From positions 18,469 through 82,468 of the forward strand of contig JAHUUM010000010.1 of the NCBI GenBank assembly GCA_019218445.1: 64,000 nucleotides of DNA, in the 5' to 3' direction. Shown here one piece after another: positions 35,653-45,083 of this stretch (the first letter of the stretch is position 1; each line of letters starts with the position of its first letter). The stretch comes from Weeksellaceae bacterium TAE3-ERU29. Lineage in GTDB: Bacteria; Bacteroidota; Bacteroidia; Flavobacteriales; Weeksellaceae. The translations under genes were made by a program, and so were the position numbers. The notes beneath the pieces were generated by a model that ran no database searches, was not told the origin of the DNA, and was given only the letters and a program-made list of their open reading frames with translations.

Positions 35653-36393
35653 TTAAAAAGGAAGTAATTCGGGATTTATATCTAAAAGATTATTTTTTAA
35701 ATATTTATTTATCATTTCCGGCGTAAAGTTTTCTTTACCTAAAATATTTAAATTCTTAATTAAATCTTGAAAATCTAAGAGCGTATATTCACTAAGCATT
35801 GTACAAGCAATGGGTTTATAAGAAAAATGCCATGGCTCGTAAGCAAAACCTTTTCTGTTTTTTTCATTAGTATAGACTTCATAAAAACCAAATTTATGAG
35901 CATTTTCGTTCAGCCATAATTTAAATGGATGGTAAACGCCTCCTTTATTAAAATGTTTTTCGTTCAGAGGGTTATCTACAATTCCTACTTTACCATCAAT
36001 AATATCTAAATCCGTTCCCCAATGATGGCGAGATGTTCCGGGAATTGTACTGTAAAGTATAATTTTCTCTATTGCTTTCTGAGGAGAAAGTCCACTTTTT
36101 ATATACTTTTTATACTTTCTGTCCCAAATAGATTTTTGATGATTAAACGAACGATAACTCGAGATTACATAAGGTGAAAATCCGTCTTTTTTTGCAGCTT
36201 CTTGTAATTTAGAAAAAGCTTCAGCGACTTCTTTTTGTAGTTTAAAATCTTTTCCATAAAGTTTAATATTTGCACGTCCTGTAAGTTCTGCTAAGCTATA
36301 ATTAGCTTGAGCATTTACTTTTAGACAATTAAAAATTAATACTAAAAATATAGCGATAAAAGATGTTTTTTTTATAAAAAGTCGTCTATTCAT
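35653..36393 (-). CDS. D-alanyl-D-alanine carboxypeptidase, VanY/M15B family
   Basis: A 246-residue LAS-type zinc peptidase that trims the terminal D-Ala of peptidoglycan stem peptides. The N-terminus (FIKKTSFIAIFLVLIFNC) is a signal anchor or lipoprotein-like signal. The catalytic block has SSYRSFNHQKSIW, then SRHHWGTDLDI, which gives the zinc His and Asp, and AYEPWHFSYK with the catalytic Glu and third zinc His. It overlaps the end of the upstream antiporter gene by eight bases, so the two are coupled. Periplasmic side of the membrane. Confidence 0.9.
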   Translation of the reverse strand: MNRRLFIKKTSFIAIFLVLIFNCLKVNAQANYSLAELTGRANIKLYGKDFKLQKEVAEAFSKLQEAAKKDGFSPYVISSYRSFNHQKSIWDRKYKKYIKSGLSPQKAIEKIILYSTIPGTSRHHWGTDLDIIDGKVGIVDNPLNEKHFNKGGVYHPFKLWLNENAHKFGFYEVYTNEKNRKGFAYEPWHFSYKPIACTMLSEYTLLDFQDLIKNLNILGKENFTPEMINKYLKNNLLDINPELLPF

Positions 36394-37654
36394 TTTTATT
36401 AATTACATCACCAAAGGAATCTAAATCAACTTTTGGTTTATCTCCTTTTTTATTCTCCGGTGATAAAATCAATCCAATTAGCATAATAAACATGGATAAT
36501 AAAATAACGATTAGCAGTACTTTCTGATTCACAAAATCATTGCTCATTGCTAAAGGTAAATCTAAAAATAATAAAATCGTAATTAACCCTCTTGGTGCAA
36601 TAGTAGCCACCGGTAATATACTTTTGGGTTGTGTAATGCCGAAGTATAAGAACCGCACGGCGAATATAACTCCTATAATTGCTAAACCATATAGATAAGT
36701 AGCAGGGTTCATAAACATATCTAAGGTAATATTGAAACCAAAGAATAAGAAAAATCCTGTTCTAATTAAAAAAGTAGATTCAGCAGTTAATAAATGGAAC
36801 TCATGTAAACCTTCATTTACCTTTTTTGTAGGAATATATTTTTTTAATTTATCCGGTAGCATATCTCTGGTATTTGCCATGAATAACCCAAAAAAGAAAA
36901 TAATAATAAGTGCAGATAAATGGAATTTTTTAGCAATTACATAAGCCAATATTAATAAAGCTAAAATTAAGAAGAATTTTACTTTATGCGAGATTCTTTC
37001 TATAAGTGTAAATAGAATATAAGTAACTATAAAAGATACAATAACAACTGTGCCTATTTCTATAATAAGCTCAAAAAATGATCCTATTCCTATAGGTATA
37101 ATAGCCTCATAGGGTTCTCCGAGTGAATCTACGATATGTGGTTTTAAAAAGTAAAAAAGTACAATCCCCAGTATATCTGAAAAGGTGGATTCGTAAACAA
37201 CAAATTCTTTATCCTTTTCAAAAAGCCCTGCAGCACTTGGAATTGCCACAGCACTACTAATGATGGCTAAAGGAGTAACCTCTAACATTGCATTGAGAAA
37301 GGGGACGCCTAACCAATGGTTTACCATAAAAGCCAAACTTGTGGCTGTTACCAGTAAAATAGTGAGGGCAGAAAAGAAACCTTTAATAATTACCCCTTTT
37401 TTTTCTTTATTTATTTTTAGTTCCAATGCTCCCTCCAAAACGATAAGAATTAACCCTAATGTTCCAAAAGTGGGAATAATTTTATCTAAATAAGGAATGT
37501 GATAATTGAAGTTATCCGCAAGGAAACGTAACCCGATACCTGTTGCAATTAATAAAATTACAGAAGGAAATCGAGTGTTTCTTGCGATAGTATCAAATAA
37601 ATAGGAAAATATTATAAGTATGGACATTCCGCCCATTATAAAATATATATCCAT
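36386..37654 (-). CDS. Monovalent cation/proton antiporter, CPA1 (NhaP-like) family
   Basis: A 422-residue membrane protein with about 12-13 hydrophobic segments. It carries the family blocks LILIVLEGALELKINKE near residue 75, SAVAIPSAAGLFEKDKEFVVYES near 135 and a DILGIVLF segment near 160 with the acidic residue expected for ion exchange. Na+ or K+ export against H+ is typical. It lies 9 bases after pepT and overlaps the carboxypeptidase gene, so pepT, this gene and the carboxypeptidase look like one operon. Ion preference is unknown. Confidence 0.87.
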   Translation of the reverse strand: MDIYFIMGGMSILIIFSYLFDTIARNTRFPSVILLIATGIGLRFLADNFNYHIPYLDKIIPTFGTLGLILIVLEGALELKINKEKKGVIIKGFFSALTILLVTATSLAFMVNHWLGVPFLNAMLEVTPLAIISSAVAIPSAAGLFEKDKEFVVYESTFSDILGIVLFYFLKPHIVDSLGEPYEAIIPIGIGSFFELIIEIGTVVIVSFIVTYILFTLIERISHKVKFFLILALLILAYVIAKKFHLSALIIIFFFGLFMANTRDMLPDKLKKYIPTKKVNEGLHEFHLLTAESTFLIRTGFFLFFGFNITLDMFMNPATYLYGLAIIGVIFAVRFLYFGITQPKSILPVATIAPRGLITILLFLDLPLAMSNDFVNQKVLLIVILLSMFIMLIGLILSPENKKGDKPKVDLDSFGDVINKNE

Positions 37655-37663
37655 ATGTAGATT

Positions 37664-38908
37664 TTAGAATTTATTTGTAGCTAATTCTGCCATTTTTATA
37701 ATTACTTCAGTCGCTTTTTCCATAGATTCTAAAGTAACATACTCAAAACGACTATGGAAATTTTGTCCACCTGCAAAAATATTAGGACAAGGTAAACCTT
37801 TATAAGAAAGCTGAGCTCCGTCTGTTCCACCACGAATTGGTTTTATCAATGGTTTTATGTTAAGCTCTTTCATTGCTTCTTCCGCAAGATCTACAATATA
37901 CATTTTATCTTTAATATGCTGTTTCATATTAAAGTATTGATCTTTAATTTCAATAAAAACTCTTTCTTCACCAATTTCCTCATTGATTTTTTTGGTGATG
38001 TCTAAAAGTAATTTTTTTCTTTCTTCGAATTTATTTTCGTCGTGATCTCTAATGATTAAATCTAAATTTAACTCATCTACACCACCATTTAATCCCATTT
38101 GATGGAAGAATCCTTCTACACCGGAAGTGCTTTCAGGAACTTCATTTGCCGGTAACATATCTCCAAATTTTCTGTAAATATGAAGAGCATTTACCATTTT
38201 TCCTTTAGCATATCCCGGGTGAACCATTTTTCCTTTAAAAGTTACTTTAGCCCCCGCAGCATTAAAGTTTTCGTACTCTAATTCTCCTACGGAACTTCCG
38301 TCCATAGTATAAGCCCAATCTGCACCAAATTTCTCAACATCAAATAAATGAGCCCCTTTTCCTACCTCTTCATCAGGAGTAAAACCAACTGCAATTCTTG
38401 GTCTTGGAATATCAGGATTTGCAATTAAGTACTCAATTGCAGTTACTATTTCAGCAATTCCTGCTTTGTCGTCTGCCCCTAAAAGAGTAGTCCCGTCGGT
38501 AGTGATTAAAGTTTCACCTTTATAACCTTCTAACTCAGGAAATTCAGAAACTTTTAAAATAATATTTTCAGTTTTATTTAAGACAACATCTTTTCCGTCG
38601 TAATTTTCCCAAATCTGAGGATTTACGTTTTCTCCGTTAAAATCGGGAGAAGTGTCAAAGTGTGCTATAAAGCCAATTGTAGGTAATTCTTTCTCTTGGT
38701 TAGAGGGTAAGTATCCCATAACATAAGCGTGATCATCTATACTTACGTCTTCTAATCCTAATTCCTCTAATTCATTTTTTAAGTAGCGAGCTAAATCCCA
38801 TTGACGCTCAGTACTTGGGATTTCATCTACGTCAGGCTCACTAGTGGTATAAACTTTTGTGTACCCTATGAATCTTTCTAATAATTTTTTATTCCAATTC
38901 GACTCCAT
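37664..38908 (-). CDS. pepT: Peptidase T (tripeptide aminopeptidase)
   Basis: Cleaves N-terminal residues from tripeptides. The 414-residue M20B enzyme has the metal and catalytic residues in order: FIAHFDTSPDF near 82, TLLGADDKAGIAEIV near 148, and GFTPDEEVGKGAHLFDVEKFG near 178 with the Glu pair. YVTLESMEKATEVI is at the end. Length is that of PepT (about 410). Two zinc ions are expected. It opens the pepT-antiporter-carboxypeptidase run and is divergent from the HMG-CoA lyase gene. Confidence 0.96.
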   Translation of the reverse strand: MESNWNKKLLERFIGYTKVYTTSEPDVDEIPSTERQWDLARYLKNELEELGLEDVSIDDHAYVMGYLPSNQEKELPTIGFIAHFDTSPDFNGENVNPQIWENYDGKDVVLNKTENIILKVSEFPELEGYKGETLITTDGTTLLGADDKAGIAEIVTAIEYLIANPDIPRPRIAVGFTPDEEVGKGAHLFDVEKFGADWAYTMDGSSVGELEYENFNAAGAKVTFKGKMVHPGYAKGKMVNALHIYRKFGDMLPANEVPESTSGVEGFFHQMGLNGGVDELNLDLIIRDHDENKFEERKKLLLDITKKINEEIGEERVFIEIKDQYFNMKQHIKDKMYIVDLAEEAMKELNIKPLIKPIRGGTDGAQLSYKGLPCPNIFAGGQNFHSRFEYVTLESMEKATEVIIKMAELATNKF

Positions 38909-38975
38909 AAAAAAAATTTTGGTAAATATAGTGAATTTAAATTATCTTTAGCGGAATTCGTACCCAATTATTAAA

Positions 38976-39827
38976 ATGTTAAAGATTGTAGATTGTCCAA
39001 GAGATGCTATGCAAGGCTTAAAAAAAATCATTCCTACGGATGTTAAAATAGCTTATTTGCAAGACTTATTATTAGTGAATTTCAATGTTTTAGACTGTGG
39101 GAGTTTCGTTTCTCCCAAAGCAATTCCTCAAATGGCAGATACAGCTGAAGTAATTTCATCTTTAGATTTAAGCATTACTAAAACAAAAATTTCTGTTGTT
39201 GTAGCAAATGAACGAGGAGCAGAAGGAGCGTTAAAAATAAAAAACATTCATTATTTAGGCTTTCCTTTATCGATTTCAGAAAAATTTCAACAATATAATG
39301 CCAATTGTTCTTGTGAAGAAGGTTTGCAAAGAATTAAAAATATTTTTGATTTAACAAAAGGTACAAAAAAAGAATTAGTCGTTTATTTATCTATGGGGTT
39401 TGGAAATCCTTACGGAGAGTTTTGGAATAGAGATTTAGTATTTAATTATGTAGAAAAAGTTTTAGAAATCGGAATTACGAAAATAAATCTTTCTGATACG
39501 GTGGGAACAGCAGATGAAGAAGACATCTCAGCTATATTTTCTACTTTAAATAAAAAATACCCGAAAATTCAGTTTTCTGCACATTTCCATACAATTTATA
39601 ACGATTGGTACACAAAAGTTTCTTCGGCTTATGATGCCGGATGCCGTAGTTTTGACGGAGCAATACAAGGATATGGAGGCTGTCCGCTTTCCGGTGTGAG
39701 TTTACTGGGGAATATGCCTACTGAAAAATTAATAAGTTTTGCCAATGCTAAAAAAGAGAAAATACAGATAAATCCGTTAGCTTTTGAGCACGCATTTAAT
39801 AATGCTTTAACATTGTTTGGCGAGTAA
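38976..39827 (+). CDS. Hydroxymethylglutaryl-CoA lyase
   Basis: Splits HMG-CoA into acetyl-CoA and acetoacetate, the last step of leucine breakdown. The 283-residue TIM-barrel protein starts with VDCPRDAMQGLKKIIPT (the metal-site Asp and the PRDxxQ motif). It then has LSDTVGTADEEDI, FSAHFHTIYNDW with the two metal His, and GCRSFDGAIQGYGGCPLSG, with the catalytic Cys in the family's GxGGCP motif. All key residues are present. It is likely monocistronic; the other leucine-degradation genes are not in view. Confidence 0.94.
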   Translation: MLKIVDCPRDAMQGLKKIIPTDVKIAYLQDLLLVNFNVLDCGSFVSPKAIPQMADTAEVISSLDLSITKTKISVVVANERGAEGALKIKNIHYLGFPLSISEKFQQYNANCSCEEGLQRIKNIFDLTKGTKKELVVYLSMGFGNPYGEFWNRDLVFNYVEKVLEIGITKINLSDTVGTADEEDISAIFSTLNKKYPKIQFSAHFHTIYNDWYTKVSSAYDAGCRSFDGAIQGYGGCPLSGVSLLGNMPTEKLISFANAKKEKIQINPLAFEHAFNNALTLFGE

Positions 39828-39884
39828 GTATTTGCATAACTTTTGGTTATACTTTACCTTAGCCGAATCAATTATGAAAAATCT

Positions 39885-41093
39885 ATGAAGAAAATAACTA
39901 CTTTTATTGTTCTGTTTTTGTTAATAGCACTGAATGCACAAAACTATATTCAGGTGAATGACAGAAAAATAAGTGTTGAAGAGTTTAAAAATCTTTATAA
40001 AAATAATATAGAAGCAGAAGGTATCAAAAATGCTTTAAATTCTTTTATTCAATATGAATTAATGTTTCAGAAATCTAAAAAAGAAAAAGCAGATACAACT
40101 TATTATTTTAAAAGTCTTTATAACTCAAATATAGCAGCTTACGCAAAACCTTTTTATGATAGTCTTGTAACTGTAGAGGTAGCGAAAATGAATGTTTCTA
40201 TAGATTCATTAAATAATGATGAAAAGAAATATATTCTTAATAATATCTTTTTTAAAGAGAACTTTAAAGATTTAAAAGTAGATTCTACAGTTTTGGTTGA
40301 GGTGAATAAATTTGTAGGAGAAGACTTTTTAAATAAAGAAAAACCGAATAATTTTAAAGGAAATAAAACTATATTTTCTACAAAAACAGGTAAGTTTACT
40401 CAGAAAGATTACGCAGAGCTTTTAAATCAGGCTCAGAAAGAAGTAGTTGCAGATATGAAGCTTTCGGACTTTTTACAAAAAGCGTATTTCTATATAAGAG
40501 ATAAATTTATTTTAGATGATATAAGAAGTAATATAGATTCTCATTATCCGGCATACAAAAAGCTTTCAGATGAGCTCAAAAGAACAATTTATGTGAATTA
40601 TTTTATAGAAAAAGAAATTTACCATAAAGCAGATCAAGATTTAGCAGGGAAAAGTGAATTTTTGAAAAGCAATGCAAAAAGCTATACTTGGCCAACGAGG
40701 TATGAGCTAAATATTTATCGTTATCAAAATAAGGGAGATGCGAAAAAAATAGAAAATTGGATTAAATTCGGAAAAACTTCTGACTTTATCAATAAACAAT
40801 TCGATGGTCAGTTTATAGATAATTCGCCAAAAGTGGTTTTCACAACAGGTTATTTCCCTTTAAATAATAAAGACTTAGGAGAAATCAATCCAAATCAGAA
40901 AATTCAAAATTCAACTTATAGAAATGCACCTGCAATCATAAATGTAATCAAAGAAATTCCGCCTGTTTTAATGACGGTAGAAGAAGCCGGAAATACACTT
41001 AGAGATGATTACAGAAGTTTTATGTTTAATAAAGTTTTAGCTGAAATTAAAGCAGATGCAAATATTGTAATTCCTAATGAATTGAATAACTAA
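39885..41093 (+). CDS. Periplasmic SurA/PrsA-like foldase, first gene of a chaperone operon
   Basis: A 402-residue secreted protein. I start it at the ATG at 39885, which gives a clean signal peptide ending ALNAQ; a longer frame from 39843 has no signal. The N-terminal part resembles SurA chaperone helices (NALNSFIQYELMFQKSKKEKADTTY). The C-terminal part resembles a parvulin-type domain (YFPLNNKDLGEI, then NVIKEIPPVLMTVEEA). The parvulin catalytic motif is poor, so it is probably a chaperone more than an isomerase. Its stop overlaps the next start (TAATG), so the three genes are coupled. Confidence 0.75.
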   Translation: MKKITTFIVLFLLIALNAQNYIQVNDRKISVEEFKNLYKNNIEAEGIKNALNSFIQYELMFQKSKKEKADTTYYFKSLYNSNIAAYAKPFYDSLVTVEVAKMNVSIDSLNNDEKKYILNNIFFKENFKDLKVDSTVLVEVNKFVGEDFLNKEKPNNFKGNKTIFSTKTGKFTQKDYAELLNQAQKEVVADMKLSDFLQKAYFYIRDKFILDDIRSNIDSHYPAYKKLSDELKRTIYVNYFIEKEIYHKADQDLAGKSEFLKSNAKSYTWPTRYELNIYRYQNKGDAKKIENWIKFGKTSDFINKQFDGQFIDNSPKVVFTTGYFPLNNKDLGEINPNQKIQNSTYRNAPAIINVIKEIPPVLMTVEEAGNTLRDDYRSFMFNKVLAEIKADANIVIPNELNN

Positions 41094-41929
41094 TGTCTAA
41101 AAAACATATATTTTTCTATTTATTTCTCGTTTTTATTTTTGCCTGTAACTCCATGGGGGAGAATGTAGTGGCAAAATACAAAGATTATGAACTTACAACC
41201 ACTGAGCTTATAGGAGTAATTCCTCCAGAAATATCTAAAGAAGATAGTGCCAGAATAGCAGATGGTTATATTAAAAATTGGCTGAAAGAAAAAGTTCTTA
41301 TGGAGAATAGTCAAGATATTTTGAGTAATGATAAATTACTAATGATAGAAGCAAAAGTTCAAGACTATAAAAACGAATTAATTTTAAATGAATTAGAAGA
41401 AGAGTGGTTAGAGGAAAATCCACCGGAAGAGCCAACAGATGAAGAGGTAAAAGCATTTTATGATAAAAACCCGAATATAATTCCGGTTAATAATACAATT
41501 GTGGAGTATCAGTTTATAAATTCTGATAAGGAAGATCTCTATAAAAGTAGAGAATTACTCAAAAAAAATACTCCGGAAGCTTTAGAAGAGCTGTCTAAAC
41601 TGGCAAAAGAAAAGAAATATACCAATCAATTGAAAAAAAATCAATGGGTAGAATGGGATGATTTAGTAAGTATAACTCCACTGTCTGATAATTCCCCTCA
41701 AAGTTTGTATCTTGTTAAAAATAAGATGTTTGAAATTAAAAATAAAGATAAAATATTTTTATTAAAAGTGGTAGATTATGCTAAAAAAGGAGAGGCGGCT
41801 CCGTTAAGTTATTCTAAAAAAGCACTGAAAAGTATATTATTAAATAAAAGAAAGTTAAATTTGCTTTCTCAAAAAAAGGAAGATTTATACCAAAAAGCAA
41901 TTTATGAAAATGAAATTCAACGTAAATAA
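41093..41929 (+). CDS. PrsA-like lipoprotein of the chaperone operon
   Basis: A 278-residue protein with a signal peptide ending in a lipobox (LVFIFAC, Cys at about 18). It carries a SurA N-like helical part (EISKEDSARIADGYIKNWLKEKVLMENSQ) and a weak C-terminal parvulin-like fold ending YSKKALKSILLNKRK. It is the middle gene of three: its start overlaps the preceding stop and its end overlaps the start of surA by 26 bases. Likely tethered to a membrane, where it aids folding of outer-membrane or exported proteins. No catalytic residues can be assigned. Confidence 0.72.
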   Translation: MSKKHIFFYLFLVFIFACNSMGENVVAKYKDYELTTTELIGVIPPEISKEDSARIADGYIKNWLKEKVLMENSQDILSNDKLLMIEAKVQDYKNELILNELEEEWLEENPPEEPTDEEVKAFYDKNPNIIPVNNTIVEYQFINSDKEDLYKSRELLKKNTPEALEELSKLAKEKKYTNQLKKNQWVEWDDLVSITPLSDNSPQSLYLVKNKMFEIKNKDKIFLLKVVDYAKKGEAAPLSYSKKALKSILLNKRKLNLLSQKKEDLYQKAIYENEIQRK

Positions 41930-43250
41930 AATTATATTCGCACTATTATTTGTGTCGCAATTAGGTTTTGCTCAGAGCAGTGGAACGAAAATAGACGGCG
42001 TAGAGGCGGTAATAGGAAACGAGATTATACTACAATCAGATATTGATAGAGATTTTGAAATCGCTAAACAAAGCGGACAGTCTTTTCCTGATAAATGTAG
42101 TTTCTTAAATAATATACTGGTACAGAAAATGGTGCTTAACCAAGCAAAAAACGATACTTTGGTTTCGGTTTCTGATGATAGAATAAAAGCAAGAGTAAAT
42201 GGAATTTTAGAGGATTTCCGTTCTCGTGCAACAGATGAACAATTATTCCAAATGTATGGAGTGAAAACCATTCCGGAACTACAAAACGAATTGGAAATCA
42301 TTGTAAAAGAAAATGCTTTGATAGAAAGTAAAAAAGGATTAATAGAAGATGGAGTAGATGCTTCTCCTGAGGATGTTAAAAACTTTTTCGAGAAAAATAA
42401 AAGTGAGTTGCCAAGAATAAATGAAGAGGTAGAATTAGCTCATATTATCATTTACCCTGAAATTACAGAGGAACATAAACAGCAAATAATAGATTCTCTT
42501 CAACAGATAAAAAAAGAAATAGAACAGGGGGGGAGTTTTGCTACAAAAGCTAAGTTATTTTCGGACGATCCCGGTTCTGCAAATGAGGGCGGTTTATATA
42601 AAAATATAAGAAGAGGGAAATTTGTACCTGAGTTTGATGCTGTTGCATTTAACTTAGAAGAAGGACAAATTTCTGATCCGGTAGAAACTGAATTTGGTTT
42701 CCATATTATTCAATTAGATAAAAGATTGGGACAGGCAATAGACGTAAGACATATTTTAATAACACCGAAACCAACCGAAGCGGAAATAGCTGCGGCTAAG
42801 GAGAAGTTAAATAAAATAAAAGAAGATATTAAGTTAGGTAAATTAACTTTTAAAGAAGCTGCTTATCAAAACTCGGTAGATAAATATACTCGATTTAATG
42901 GAGGTGTTTTAACCAATCCACAAACAGGAGAAGATAGATTTGAGAGAAGTGGATTGCCGTATAATCAAATTTATGCTTTGGCAGGATTGAAAAAAGGAGA
43001 TATAAGTGATGTATTTGAATCTGATTATAGAAATAAAAAAGTATTATCTATTTTACAATTGAAAGATGTAATACCGGCACACCAAATTGATTTAAGTACA
43101 GATTATACAAGATTAAAAAACTATACTTTACAACAGAAAAAACAAGAGAAATTATATAAGTGGATTAGAGAAAACTTAGATAAGACTTATGTAAAAATAG
43201 GGAAAGATTACCAAAATTGTAATTTTGATTTTAATTGGCTTAAGAAATAA
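41904..43250 (+). CDS. surA: Peptidyl-prolyl isomerase / outer-membrane protein chaperone SurA
   Basis: A 448-residue periplasmic chaperone for barrel proteins. The signal peptide ends VSQLGFAQ near residue 24. A SurA N-terminal domain (IDGVEAVIGNEIILQSDID, residues 28-160) is followed by two parvulin domains: the first near 175-275 (VELAHIIIYPE, SDDPGSANEGGLY, EFGFHIIQLD) and the second near 280-390 (VRHILITPKP). The first looks fully conserved. ATG at 41904 or 41910 are both possible. Third and best-preserved gene of the chaperone operon; many clients are in this window (TonB receptors). Confidence 0.93.
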   Translation: MKMKFNVNKIIFALLFVSQLGFAQSSGTKIDGVEAVIGNEIILQSDIDRDFEIAKQSGQSFPDKCSFLNNILVQKMVLNQAKNDTLVSVSDDRIKARVNGILEDFRSRATDEQLFQMYGVKTIPELQNELEIIVKENALIESKKGLIEDGVDASPEDVKNFFEKNKSELPRINEEVELAHIIIYPEITEEHKQQIIDSLQQIKKEIEQGGSFATKAKLFSDDPGSANEGGLYKNIRRGKFVPEFDAVAFNLEEGQISDPVETEFGFHIIQLDKRLGQAIDVRHILITPKPTEAEIAAAKEKLNKIKEDIKLGKLTFKEAAYQNSVDKYTRFNGGVLTNPQTGEDRFERSGLPYNQIYALAGLKKGDISDVFESDYRNKKVLSILQLKDVIPAHQIDLSTDYTRLKNYTLQQKKQEKLYKWIRENLDKTYVKIGKDYQNCNFDFNWLKK

Positions 43251-43272
43251 TTGAGTCAATAAAAAATATTAG

Positions 43273-43306
43273 AATAGAGTCGCTAAAAAGTGGCTCTATT
43301 TTTTTA
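43273..43306 (+). terminator. Intrinsic terminator of the surA operon
   Basis: The stem TAGAGTCGC pairs imperfectly with GTGGCTCTA and is followed by seven T. Its right end overlaps the last codons of the convergent GH13 gene. Confidence 0.75.
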
Positions 43307-45080
43307 TGATTAAAAATGATAGAGATGGCAGAAATTCTAATGGTTCTTCTATTTCTTTGTTATTCCAAATATCGTATCCGTTTAATTTTAATTTAATGGA
43401 AGAAATATCTATTGGCTCAGTATGATTATTAAAAGCAACAATAATTTTCTCTTCTCCTAATCGGCGTTGAATTACTAATAAATCTTTATCAAAATAAAGA
43501 AATTTAGTAACTCCTAAATTCAAAACAGCATTTGTTTTTCTTATTTTGATTAATCGTTTATAAAAATTGTGATGCTCTTTATTAAATTCTACTTTATCAT
43601 ATCTTGAAGGAGCTTCCTCAAAAGGATTGGCCGTTTCCGGTTCAAATTCAAACTCCGGCCACCAAAGTGGTTTTCTACAATCAGGGTCATCTGCACCCCA
43701 CATACCCATTTCATCACCTGCCCATATTTGTGGAGAGCCGGGCATTATAAATCTAAAAACTAAAAAATTACGAACACGTTGATAAGTTTCTTCATCCGGT
43801 TTATTTGTTTTGTAAAAAACATCTTCTAAAGGTTTTGCGAAAAACTTATATTTTCCTTTATTATAAAAAGAAGTCAGAAGTCGTGGCGAATCATGAGAAG
43901 CAGTCATCATCATTAGAGAATCAACGGTTTCTTGTTTAAGTCCATAAACCGATAATCCCAAATCCGGGACTAAATTTTCCGCTCCTCCGTATTGAACATT
44001 TTTAGCAAAAAAAGCTCTATTAAAACGATAAGATTGATAAAACATAATGGAATCAAAAGTATCCCCTTTTAAATAAGGTCTGGGATCCATCATACTTTCA
44101 GGCCAAACTTTCCACCAAATTTCACCCACTAATAAAGCATCTTGTTTAATGTAGCGAACACGTTGCCTAAATTTTCTCCAAAAATTCATCCCGATTTGGT
44201 CGGCTACATCCAATCGAAAGCCATCTACTCCTTTTTTAGAGTCGCCAAATGGAGCAAGCCACCTTTCAGCAACTTGTAAAATATGATTTTTTGCTCCTTC
44301 ATCTAAATCTCCTTCGTACGGATATCCGTTTACTTTGGGAGAATATTTTATTTTTCTAAGCTGAGGCATTTCTTTTACGCCGGACCAGCCTTCAAAATCA
44401 AAATTATTCTCCTCGTTTTCATCAAAATTAATATGATACCAAGAGGCATATTTAGAGTTTTTCCCATTTTTTAATATATCTTGCCATGCCCAAAACTCGT
44501 TTCCGGTATGATTCCAAGAAAAATCAATAATGATCCGCATTCCTCTTTTATGAACCTTTTCTACTAAATCTAAAAAGAGGAGGTCTGCATTAGTCCATTT
44601 CCAAGTAGAGGGATCGTCAGGGACTTCAGAAGCTATTATTTTCTTGTCCTCTTCAGGATTTGGACCAAAATGAATATCTACATGATGGTAATATCTTGCA
44701 TCATATTTATGCAAAGAAGGAGCATCATTAATAGGGTTTAAATAAATAGCCGTTATTCCTAAGTCTTGAATATAATCTAATTTATCTATAATCCCCTGTA
44801 AATCTCCCCCATACCTCCTTGATTGAACCTCATCATACCATGCTTGCATTTGTAGTCTATCAGCAGTATGTGGAGCATCTGCGTACCAATCTTTAGTCCA
44901 TGAGGTTAGTTTCCAGTTTTCATCATAATTTTTAGGCCAAGCATTTTTTATATTTTCTGTGATGGGATCGTTGCTCTTATCCCCATTATAAAAACGCTCT
45001 ATAAAAATCTGATACCATATGGCATTCTTAGCCCACTCCGGTGGAGAATCGAAAGGCGTATATGGTTCATTTTCAATCAA
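43296..45080 (-). CDS. Alpha-amylase family glycoside hydrolase (GH13)
   Basis: A 594-residue GH13 enzyme with no visible signal peptide, so probably cytoplasmic. The catalytic regions are complete: DFSWNH (186-191), GFRLDVAD with nucleophile Asp291, VGEIWW with acid/base Glu320, and SHDSPR with the transition-state Asp397. An N-terminal extension with YQIFIERFYNGDKSNDP fits the neopullulanase/cyclomaltodextrinase-like group that acts on short maltodextrins. The start codon is TTG at 45080. It lies one codon after the M48 stop, and no later in-frame ATG would keep the first barrel strand. It is coupled to the protease gene upstream. Confidence 0.92.
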   Translation of the reverse strand: MIENEPYTPFDSPPEWAKNAIWYQIFIERFYNGDKSNDPITENIKNAWPKNYDENWKLTSWTKDWYADAPHTADRLQMQAWYDEVQSRRYGGDLQGIIDKLDYIQDLGITAIYLNPINDAPSLHKYDARYYHHVDIHFGPNPEEDKKIIASEVPDDPSTWKWTNADLLFLDLVEKVHKRGMRIIIDFSWNHTGNEFWAWQDILKNGKNSKYASWYHINFDENEENNFDFEGWSGVKEMPQLRKIKYSPKVNGYPYEGDLDEGAKNHILQVAERWLAPFGDSKKGVDGFRLDVADQIGMNFWRKFRQRVRYIKQDALLVGEIWWKVWPESMMDPRPYLKGDTFDSIMFYQSYRFNRAFFAKNVQYGGAENLVPDLGLSVYGLKQETVDSLMMMTASHDSPRLLTSFYNKGKYKFFAKPLEDVFYKTNKPDEETYQRVRNFLVFRFIMPGSPQIWAGDEMGMWGADDPDCRKPLWWPEFEFEPETANPFEEAPSRYDKVEFNKEHHNFYKRLIKIRKTNAVLNLGVTKFLYFDKDLLVIQRRLGEEKIIVAFNNHTEPIDISSIKLKLNGYDIWNNKEIEEPLEFLPSLSFLIIKK

Positions 45081-45083
45081 AAT